Positions 45,695 to 52,449 of a stretch of 64,000 bases of DNA are shown piece by piece. The translations under genes were made by a program, and so were the position numbers. Position 1 is the first letter of the stretch. Each line of letters opens with the position of its first letter. Source of the DNA: Syntrophobacteraceae bacterium. GTDB lineage: Bacteria; Desulfobacterota; Syntrophobacteria; Syntrophobacterales; Syntrophobacteraceae. The notes under the pieces were generated by a model, which was given only the letters and a program-made list of their open reading frames with translations, ran no database searches and was not told where the DNA came from. The DNA lies in assembly GCA_025453975.1 (NCBI GenBank), contig JALOPI010000012.1, positions 25,228 through 89,227 on the forward strand, read 5' to 3'.

Positions 45695-46818
45695 AGCGGA
45701 CTCCGGATAGCTTGGGCTCTTGTATGAACCGTTAGGGGCTCTTCGATGATTCCCCCGCCCAGCAGCACTTCGCCGTCATAGAATACCGCCGCCTGTCCGG
45801 GTGTAACGGCACGCTGAGGCACATCGAAAACGACCTGAGCCCGGTCCGCGGAGAGGGGCGTGACCAGCGCCGGGGCGGACTCGTGCCGATATCGTATCTT
45901 CACCGAGCACCGCAGCGGCGCCAGGGGGGCGTCGATGGAAACCCAGTTGAGTCCGACGGCCGTGAGCCCGGGGCAGTCCAGGTCCTGGGCTCCGCCCACC
46001 CGCAGGGTGTTGTTGGGCAGATCCAGCTCGACGACGTAAAGGGGCGCGGACGAGGAAATGCCCAGCCCGCGCCTCTGCCCGATGGTGTAGGCGAAAAGTC
46101 CCTGGTGCTCTCCCAGCACCTTCCCCTGGCGATCCACAATGGGCCCCCTCGCCGTGGCACGGTCCCCGGGATACCGCTCCAGGAAGAAGTCCTGATAACC
46201 ACCCTGGGGGATGAAGCAGATCTCCTGGCTCTCCCTGGGAATCTCCCGCTCCAGCCCCACGGAGCGGGCCCACTGACGGGTCTGCCCCTTGCTGGAGCCC
46301 CCGAGGGGAAAGAGGGCTCGGGCCAGCTGCTCCTGCGTCAGGCCGAACAGGAAGTAGGACTGGTCCTTGCCAGCGTCCACACCGCGGAGTATTCCATGGC
46401 GGCCGGCCCATGAAGGGGCGGGGGAGATTCTCGCATAATGACCCGTGGCCATGATGTCGGCCCCAAGTTTCAGGGCTTCCCGAAGGATGATGGCAAACTT
46501 GACCCGGGGATTGCATTGAACGCAGGGGTTGGGGGTGATCCCCCTTCGATAGGCGTCGAGAAAAGGCTGGATCACGAGCTGCTCGAAAACGTCCCTGCAG
46601 TCGATGATGGACACGGTGATGCCAAAGCGCGACGCCACCTGGCGCAGCGCTTCCTCGCGAGCCTCCAGGGTCTCCTCGGCCGCCCATCGCCCTGCGGGGG
46701 AAGGGGGCGGCAGCCGCATGTGAAGGCCCAGGACTTCATGTCCGCCCTCCTTCAGCAGCGTGGCCGCCCGAAAGCTGTCCACACCGCCGCTCAAAGCCAC
46801 GGCGACGCGCGGTTTCAT
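45691..46818 (-). CDS. mnmA: tRNA U34 2-thiouridylase MnmA
   Basis: A 375-aa PP-loop enzyme. PP-loop: ALSGGVDSF. Catalytic cysteines are in NPCVQCN (first) and SQEICFIP (second); TGHYAR and DQSYFLFGL are conserved, as is the AdoMet-independent C-terminal barrel. MnmA adenylates U34 of tRNAs for Lys, Glu and Gln and inserts sulfur. It lies between the NIL/ferredoxin gene and mtaB in one operon. The classical sulfur relay (TusA-E) is not encoded here. Confidence 0.95.
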   Translation of the reverse strand: MKPRVAVALSGGVDSFRAATLLKEGGHEVLGLHMRLPPPSPAGRWAAEETLEAREEALRQVASRFGITVSIIDCRDVFEQLVIQPFLDAYRRGITPNPCVQCNPRVKFAIILREALKLGADIMATGHYARISPAPSWAGRHGILRGVDAGKDQSYFLFGLTQEQLARALFPLGGSSKGQTRQWARSVGLEREIPRESQEICFIPQGGYQDFFLERYPGDRATARGPIVDRQGKVLGEHQGLFAYTIGQRRGLGISSSAPLYVVELDLPNNTLRVGGAQDLDCPGLTAVGLNWVSIDAPLAPLRCSVKIRYRHESAPALVTPLSADRAQVVFDVPQRAVTPGQAAVFYDGEVLLGGGIIEEPLTVHTRAQAIRSPL

Positions 46819-46902
46819 ATGGAGATCATCGCGGGAAACGGGAAGCGGCGGATCACCGAAGCCCCTTCCACGGGCGGTCGGCGTGAAAGGCCGGGGCGAC
46901 GC

Positions 46903-47328
46903 TCATGCCACGAGATGACGATCGAACGTCACGATCATGGCCCTGGCCGGACAGGCCTTGACGCACAGCTCGCAGGCGCTGCAGCGCTCGGATTCGAAGA
47001 GCACCTCCATCTCCGGGCGCCGGATGTGGAGTGCGTGAGTGGGGCATACGGCCGTGCACGCTCCGCACTGGTAGCAGAGGTCGTTGTCCCGACGGATCCC
47101 ATGAGCGACGGGCTCGATTTCAACCCCGGTCTCCTTCAGGTAGGCCAACCCCCTGTCGTAATCCTCCTTGGTTCCCTGGAGCTCGAGGACCACGATTCCT
47201 TCCCGTTGAGGATAAATCTGTGCCTTGAGTATGTTGAAGCTGAGGTTGTAGTCTCGCACCAGATTCGTGATGATGGGTTGATCCACGATCTGCTTGGGGA
47301 ATCTGAGCACCAGCATCCTGGCAAACAT
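46903..47328 (-). CDS. NIL-domain 4Fe-4S ferredoxin-like protein
   Basis: A 141-aa protein. The N-terminal half (about 75 residues) is a NIL domain (RFPKQIVDQPIITNLVRDYNLSFNILKAQIYPQREGIVVLELQG), the C-terminal half has two complete CxxCxxCxxxCP motifs (CYQCGACTAVCP, CSACELCVKACP) for two [4Fe-4S] clusters. In methanogens and sulfate reducers such proteins work with COG1900/COG2122-type proteins in homocysteine formation from aspartate semialdehyde and sulfide. Here it heads an operon with mnmA and mtaB, so it may supply electrons or sulfur for tRNA thiolation instead; that is inference. Confidence 0.88.
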   Translation of the reverse strand: MFARMLVLRFPKQIVDQPIITNLVRDYNLSFNILKAQIYPQREGIVVLELQGTKEDYDRGLAYLKETGVEIEPVAHGIRRDNDLCYQCGACTAVCPTHALHIRRPEMEVLFESERCSACELCVKACPARAMIVTFDRHLVA

Positions 47329-47761
47329 GGCAGATGGACTCCTCGGGTCAGCGACACAATGGGCTCACACGACAGGGATGATGTCCTGTCCCCGGTACCC
47401 GGGGCTCCTGGGCAGCATCGGTCATGCTTTCGCATGGAAGTGAACCAACATAGGTTCATAACATGTCAATGGCAAAAGCCAAACGCCTTTTCATGACGGC
47501 AGGGGAGCCGCGAGGATGGGGCGACGCGCTTCCATTGCTGTAGCGCGTCATGAGATGAGGGACCGCTCCTCGCACACGCCTCGGGTGGATCAACCCCCAA
47601 GTCGAAACGGCTCGCCAAGGACGCTCTTCAGTCTTATGATAGGTGCTAGGGGAACGCTGAGCCGCATGCGGGGCGCGAGCCAGATCAAGGGTAAATGTTG
47701 ATCTTCGGGCTCAAGTGAGCTTTCATCGTCGAGGGATATCATCTAAAAGGGGGGAAGCCTT
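47329..47761. other. Divergent region with NIL/ferredoxin leader and operator candidate
   Basis: 433 bases between the NIL gene (minus) and the aminopeptidase gene (plus). The minus-strand leader has three hairpins and an 18-bp inverted repeat, described separately. The half towards the aminopeptidase shows no gene; a purine-rich AAAAGGGGGGAAG just before its start is the ribosome binding site. Confidence 0.5.
47371..47458 (-). promoter_or_regulatory. Structured leader and inverted repeat upstream of the NIL/ferredoxin-mnmA-mtaB operon
   Basis: On the minus strand, from 5' to 3': inverted repeat TGAACC-N6-GGTTCA (47441-47458), with TTGACA (47464-47469) just upstream; hairpin CATGC-GAAA-GCATG (47423-47436) with a GNRA tetraloop; hairpin CCCCGG-N3-CCGGGG (47390-47404); hairpin GACAGG-N8-CCTGTC (47371-47390, sharing one base). 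A ribosome binding site GAGGAG follows, 11 bases before the ATG. Such stacking looks like a regulated leader, perhaps a riboswitch or protein-binding RNA, but it matches none of the consensus patterns I know. Confidence 0.45.
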
Positions 47762-48874
47762 ATGGGGCGGGAGATCTTTTCCGCGCGACTGGGCCGATTT
47801 CGCGAGCTGCTCGTCCGGGAAGACCTGGATGCCTTTCTCGTAGCCGTACCTGAAAATCGATACTATCTGAGTGGTTACAAGGCAGGGGATTTGGCTTTGA
47901 TCGAAAGTTCGGGCTATCTTCTGATCACCGCGGATCGCCAGTTCCTGCTGACGGATTTCCGATACCAGGAGGAAGCCAAAACCGAGGCGCCTGACTTCGA
48001 GCTGCTCATCTACACCGAGGGACTGGGTCAGACGCTCCCCGAGGTCTTCGTTTCCCTGGGTACCCGACGACTGGGGTTCGAAAAGGACTACCTCACCGTC
48101 AAGCGTTGTCAGGATGTGGAGGAAGCATTGGCTTCAGCCCGTCCGGCGGCGGGGATGGTGCCTTCGGAGGATCTTGCCCAGGAGCTTCGCGTCATCAAGG
48201 ATGCCGTGGAGATCGAGCAGATCCGGAAATCCCTCCAATTGACCGAATCCGTGCTGGAAACCGTCTGGACCGACCTCCGCGTGGGACAGAGGGAGATGGA
48301 CGTGGCCTGGGAAATAGAAAAGGGCATCCGCCAGGGGGGTGCCGAGTCGGTTTCGTTTCCGCCCATCGTAGCCAGCGGACCCAATGCGGCCCTGCCTCAC
48401 GCGGTTCCGGGGGATCGCGCCATCCGGGATGGGGAAGCTGTCATTCTGGACCTGGGGTCCAGAATGGACCAGTATTGCTCGGACATGACGAGAACCTGGG
48501 TGGCGGGCAGACCCGAGCGTCGCCTGGCGGAGATTTATCGCATCGTTCGAGAGGCCCAGCTGGCGGCCCAGGATGCGATACGCCCCGGCGAGGATTCGGT
48601 GGCGGTGGATGGCGTGGCACGCGGCGTCATCGAGAAAGCGGGATACGGCGACCTGTTCGGTCACGGGCTTGGGCACGGGGTCGGGCTGGCGGTGCATGAG
48701 AAGCCGGGACTCCGCAAGCGTCAGCCCACGGTGCTTCAGGCCGGCATGGTCGTGACCGTCGAGCCTGGAATCTATATCCCTGGATTTGGAGGGGTCAGGC
48801 TGGAGAACATGGTCTGTGTCACGGAGCGCGGCTGCGAGGTGCTCAACCGGCTGGACCTCTTCTACGATCTCTGA
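47762..48874 (+). CDS. Xaa-Pro aminopeptidase family protein (M24B)
   Basis: A 370-aa metallopeptidase. An N-terminal creatinase-like domain (AFLVAVPENRYYLSGYKAGDLALI) is followed by the pita-bread M24 fold. The five metal ligands are visible: Asp in ILDLGSRMDQY, Asp in SDMTRTWV, His in GHGLGHGVGLAVHE, Glu in VTVEPGIYIPG and Glu in RLENMVCV. It removes N-terminal residues before proline from peptides in the cytoplasm. Strong ribosome binding site AAAAGGGGGGAAG. It is followed by the hydrolase-OsmC fusion 24 bp later. Confidence 0.92.
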   Translation: MGREIFSARLGRFRELLVREDLDAFLVAVPENRYYLSGYKAGDLALIESSGYLLITADRQFLLTDFRYQEEAKTEAPDFELLIYTEGLGQTLPEVFVSLGTRRLGFEKDYLTVKRCQDVEEALASARPAAGMVPSEDLAQELRVIKDAVEIEQIRKSLQLTESVLETVWTDLRVGQREMDVAWEIEKGIRQGGAESVSFPPIVASGPNAALPHAVPGDRAIRDGEAVILDLGSRMDQYCSDMTRTWVAGRPERRLAEIYRIVREAQLAAQDAIRPGEDSVAVDGVARGVIEKAGYGDLFGHGLGHGVGLAVHEKPGLRKRQPTVLQAGMVVTVEPGIYIPGFGGVRLENMVCVTERGCEVLNRLDLFYDL

Positions 48875-48898
48875 CAAGCTCTGTTCGGGAGGATGAGG

Positions 48899-50119
48899 AT
48901 GCGGTTCCTGAAGCTCGACTTTCGCAGCGCCCAGGGGGATCGGCTCTCGGCAAGGCTCGATCTGCCCCTTGACGAGAAGCCGTCAGCCTATGCTCTGTTC
49001 GCTCACTGCTTCACGTGCAATAAGAACTTCAACGCGGTGTTCAACATCAATCGCGCCCTGGCGAGCCAGGGTATCGCCGTCCTGCGATTCGACTTCACGG
49101 GGCTGGGGGAGAGCGAGGGCGATTTTTCCCAGACCAGCTTTCGGTCGAACGTGGAGGACCTTGTCACGGCGGCGGAGTTTCTGGCATCGGAATTCGAGGC
49201 GCCCCGGCTGCTCATCGGCCACTCCCTCGGCGGGGCCGCCGTCTTGCAGGCTGCTTCCCGGATTCCATCGGTGAGGGCCGTGTCCACCATTGCGGCGCCG
49301 TTCGACCCGTCGGACCTTGGACGCTTTCTGGGCAGCACCCGGGAGCAGATCCTGGAGCGGGGCGAGGCGGAAATCACTCTGGCGGGTCGGACTTTCCTGA
49401 TTCGAAAGCAGTTTCTGGACGATCTGGAGCAGGTGCGGATGGACGAGGTCATCCAGCACCTCGACAGGGCTCTCTTGATCTTTCACTCGCCCCGGGACAC
49501 GATCGTCTCCCTCGACAATGCCGGCAAAATCTTTCAGGCCGCGAAACACCCCAAGAGCTTCGTCTCCCTGGACGATGCCGACCACCTGCTCTCCAACCGC
49601 AGGGATTCCATTTACGCCGGCACGGTGCTCGCCGCCTGGGCCGGGCGATACCTGGATCTCCCGCGCCGGGAGGCCGTGGATCGGGACCTGACCGACAACC
49701 GGGTGGTCGCGCGCACGGGCAAGCGGGGGTTTCAGACGGAGATCATTGCGGGCGGACATCGGCTCATGGCCGATGAGCCCCTTTCCCTGGGGGGGTCCGA
49801 TACGGGCCCCAACCCATACGACTATCTGGCGGCCAGCCTGGGGGCCTGCACCTCCATGACGCTCCGGATGTATGCGGACCGGAAGGGATGGCCCCTCGAT
49901 GCGGCCACGGTCCGCCTGCGGCACCGGAAGGTTCATGCCGAGGATTGCGAAGATTGCGAGACAAGGACGGGCACCGTGGATCTCATCGAAAGGGAGATCG
50001 AGATCGAGGGCGATCTGGAGCAGCTCCAGCGCCAGCGTCTGCTGGAGATCGCGGATCGGTGCCCCGTTCACAGAACGCTCCATTCCAAAATCGAGGTCAT
50101 CACCAGGCTCAGGGACTGA
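48899..50119 (+). CDS. Alpha/beta hydrolase-OsmC family fusion
   Basis: A 406-aa two-domain protein. Residues 1-255 form an alpha/beta hydrolase with the nucleophile serine in LLIGHSLGGAAVL and a candidate acid/base pair (Asp in RDTIVSLDNA, His in DADHLLSNR). Residues about 265-400 are OsmC-like, with the conserved cysteines in SLGACTSMTLRMYA and DRCPVHRTL, the peroxidatic and resolving cysteines of the Ohr/OsmC fold. Fusions of this order are known in proteobacteria and point to thiol or peroxide metabolism. ATG 48899 with GGGAGG six bases upstream is chosen over ATG 48893. Confidence 0.88.
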   Translation: MRFLKLDFRSAQGDRLSARLDLPLDEKPSAYALFAHCFTCNKNFNAVFNINRALASQGIAVLRFDFTGLGESEGDFSQTSFRSNVEDLVTAAEFLASEFEAPRLLIGHSLGGAAVLQAASRIPSVRAVSTIAAPFDPSDLGRFLGSTREQILERGEAEITLAGRTFLIRKQFLDDLEQVRMDEVIQHLDRALLIFHSPRDTIVSLDNAGKIFQAAKHPKSFVSLDDADHLLSNRRDSIYAGTVLAAWAGRYLDLPRREAVDRDLTDNRVVARTGKRGFQTEIIAGGHRLMADEPLSLGGSDTGPNPYDYLAASLGACTSMTLRMYADRKGWPLDAATVRLRHRKVHAEDCEDCETRTGTVDLIEREIEIEGDLEQLQRQRLLEIADRCPVHRTLHSKIEVITRLRD

Positions 50120-50195
50120 GCCACGCGCGCCACCGTTGTGACTGACGAAGGTGTGCTTTCTGTCGTGTCATTCCAGCAAGAGGAGGAGGTTGGCA

Positions 50196-50726
50196 ATGAA
50201 GGGACCTGTGGAGATCAGCTCGAGGAACGTTGAACTGCCTGAGGAAATGGTTGGTCTGATTCAGGAGAAAGCGGGCAAGCTGAACAATTTCCACGACGGC
50301 ATCATGTCCTGCCGTGTCATGGTCGAAGTGCCTCACCGAAGCCAGAGGAAAGGTGTTTCCTATAATGTTCGCATCGACATCAGCGTTCCCGGTAGCGATG
50401 TCATCGTCAAACGGGAGCCAGGAGAGGATCTTTACGTCTCCGTATGCAACGCTTTCGATGTGGCGGAGCGGCAGCTCAAGGAGCACATCGACAGGCAGCG
50501 TGGGGATATCAAGCGGCGGGAAGTGAAGCCCGTGGGGCGGGTGGTGAGGATCTTCCCGGAAGACGGATATGGATTCATCGAGAATCTTGAAGGACGCGAG
50601 GTCTATTTTCACGAGAATGCCGTTTTAGGAGGTAAATTCAAGGATCTCGCCGTTGGCAGCCTGGTCACGTTCGTCGAGCGAGAGGGCGACGAGGGGGCCC
50701 AGGCCAGCAGTGTCAGCCTGTCTTGA
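50196..50726 (+). CDS. Ribosome hibernation factor (HPF/RaiA) fused to a cold-shock domain
   Basis: A 176-aa protein. Residues 1-105 resemble HPF/RaiA: VEISSRNVELPEEMVGLIQEKAGKLNNFHDGIMSCRVMVEVPHRSQRKGVSYNVRIDISVPGSDV, with the usual basic strand pattern. Residues 112-176 are a cold-shock domain: GRVVRIFPEDGYGFIENLEGREVYFHENAV, with the RNP-like aromatic residues (GYGFI, VYFHE). The fusion probably ties a ribosome-bound, stationary-phase factor to single-stranded RNA binding. AGGAGGAGG lies six bases before ATG 50196. A structured hairpin follows downstream. Confidence 0.85.
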   Translation: MKGPVEISSRNVELPEEMVGLIQEKAGKLNNFHDGIMSCRVMVEVPHRSQRKGVSYNVRIDISVPGSDVIVKREPGEDLYVSVCNAFDVAERQLKEHIDRQRGDIKRREVKPVGRVVRIFPEDGYGFIENLEGREVYFHENAVLGGKFKDLAVGSLVTFVEREGDEGAQASSVSLS

Positions 50727-50798
50727 GCATGCCGTGCTTCGCGCTATGCCAGGGCCTGGAATTCCTCCATGGCTTGTGAGCCCCGTTCACTCATCCTT

Positions 50799-50839
50799 CA
50801 GTGGCCGCGGCGGACCCTTCGGGTCTCCACCGGCCGCTG
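50799..50839 (+). terminator. Extended hairpin with TTCG tetraloop after the HPF-CSD gene
   Basis: CAGTGGCCG pairs with CGGCCGCTG (one G-U wobble) around an inner stem GACCC-TTCG-GGTC. There is no T-run after it, so it may be an attenuator or RNA-processing structure rather than an intrinsic terminator. Confidence 0.4.
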
Positions 50840-50911
50840 GAGCACAACGCAGTGGCGTCGCCTTCAATCGCCTTTTTGAATGACCTGGAGCGATGGCGGC
50901 CTGAGCACATC

Positions 50912-52219
50912 ATGACTTTGGAAATAGTCATCCTGATCATACTGATTCTGCTCAACGGGCTCTTCTCCATGTCCGAAATCGCCATCATCTCGGCGCGCAA
51001 GGCACGTTTGCTCCAGAAAGCCGAGGAAGGCGACGAGCGGGCCCGCGTGGCTCTGGACCTCGCCAACCAGCCCAACATGCTCCTTTCCACGGTCCAGATC
51101 GGGATCACCCTGGTGGGGGTCCTGAGCGGTGCCTTAGGCGGTGCTACCCTCGCCCGGGAATTGGCTCACGTTTTCAACCAGGTCGCATGGATCTACCCTT
51201 ATGGGCAAAGCGTGGCCCTGGGGCTGATCGTTCTCTGCATCACCTATCTGTCCCTGGTCGTCGGCGAGCTGGTGCCCAAGCGCATCGCCTTGAATCATCC
51301 GGAGCGCATCGCCATCCGGGCGGGAAGTCCCATGCGCGCCCTGGCATCCATCGCTGCTCCCGCGGTCCATTTGCTCAGCGCATCCACCAACCTGGTCCTG
51401 GGACTCCTCAGGCTCAAACCGTCGGAGGAGCCACCCGTGACCGAGGAGGAGATCAAGATCCTCCTCGAGCAGGGGACCCTCGCCGGGGTATTTCACGAGG
51501 CCGAGCAGGAGATGATGGGCCGGATCATGAGGCTGGGCGATCGCAGGGTTGGCGCGCTCATGACTCCCAGAAAGCGGATCGTCTGGCTGGATGTGAATGA
51601 TTCGGCGGAGAAGAACCGCCGAAAAATCGCCAAGAGCCTCCGGTCTCGATTTCCCGTGTGCCAGGGACGGCTCAGCAACGTGCTCGGGGTCATCGACGTC
51701 AGGGATCTTCTGACCAGATGCCTGGCCGGGAAAATCCTGGACATCCGTTCGGGTCTCCAGCAACCGCTGTTCGTGCTGGAAAGCACTCATGTGCTCCGGG
51801 TCATGGAGCTGTTCAAGGAATCTGGAACTCAGGTGGCGCTGGTGGTGGACGAATATGGGACCATCGAGGGACTGGTCAGCCTCACCGATCTCCTGGAATC
51901 CATCATCGGCGACATCCCGTCCATGGACGCGTCGGAGGAGCCTCCCGTGGTGCTGCGGGAGGACGGCTCCTGGCTGGTTGAAGGCATGATTCCCGTGGAC
52001 GAGCTGCGGGAGCTTCTCAACGTCCCGAAATTTCCCGACCGGGCGAGCGGCGACTATGAGACCCTGGGGGGGTTCATCATGAACAGCCTCAAGCGCATCC
52101 CCCATGCGGGGGACCGCTTCCAGTGCTGCGGGTTCGAGTTTGAGGTCATGGACATGGATGGGCACCGGGTTGACAAAGTTCTGATCAGCCGACGCGAGCC
52201 TTCGGATACCTCTCTGTGA
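50912..52219 (+). CDS. CNNM/HlyC-type membrane protein with CBS domains
   Basis: A 435-aa protein. The DUF21/CNNM transmembrane domain (about 1-190) starts MTLEIVILIILILLNGLFSMSEIAIISARKARL and includes GELVPKRIALNHPE. Two CBS domains follow (about 210-330; MTPRKRIVWLDV...VLGVIDVRDLL and QVALVVDEYGTIEGLVSLTDLLESIIGDI), then a CorC-HlyC/TerC C-terminal domain (DGSWLVEGMIPVDELREL). Relatives transport or sense magnesium or cobalt; some are named hemolysin without proof. ATG 50912 gives the family N-terminus; its ribosome binding site is weak. Confidence 0.9.
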   Translation: MTLEIVILIILILLNGLFSMSEIAIISARKARLLQKAEEGDERARVALDLANQPNMLLSTVQIGITLVGVLSGALGGATLARELAHVFNQVAWIYPYGQSVALGLIVLCITYLSLVVGELVPKRIALNHPERIAIRAGSPMRALASIAAPAVHLLSASTNLVLGLLRLKPSEEPPVTEEEIKILLEQGTLAGVFHEAEQEMMGRIMRLGDRRVGALMTPRKRIVWLDVNDSAEKNRRKIAKSLRSRFPVCQGRLSNVLGVIDVRDLLTRCLAGKILDIRSGLQQPLFVLESTHVLRVMELFKESGTQVALVVDEYGTIEGLVSLTDLLESIIGDIPSMDASEEPPVVLREDGSWLVEGMIPVDELRELLNVPKFPDRASGDYETLGGFIMNSLKRIPHAGDRFQCCGFEFEVMDMDGHRVDKVLISRREPSDTSL

Positions 52220-52222
52220 GCG

Positions 52223-52249
52223 GATCGATGCTTTCCGGCCGCATCGATC
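52223..52249 (+). terminator. Perfect 9-bp stem-loop after the CBS/CNNM gene
   Basis: GATCGATGC pairs with GCATCGATC through a 9-nt loop, starting three bases after the stop of the CNNM-type gene. No long T-run follows (TTTC occurs about ten bases later), so a factor-dependent or weak intrinsic terminator. Confidence 0.4.
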
Positions 52250-52449
52250 ACCCCGTGACTTTCTCCCTTGCTCGACCCTATAGGGGATAGGCTCCCTATT
52301 GAAGCCGACTCGAGGTGTCCCTCCCTCCCCCGTGGCGCGAGGGAGGACCATGTGCCCGCGCCCACACCCGGGCCTGGTCCGTTTTTTGCCTCGGTCAGCT
52401 CCTGTGAGCTTGGATGACAAGACGGGAAGCAGGGAGGCGAGGGAGGTCC

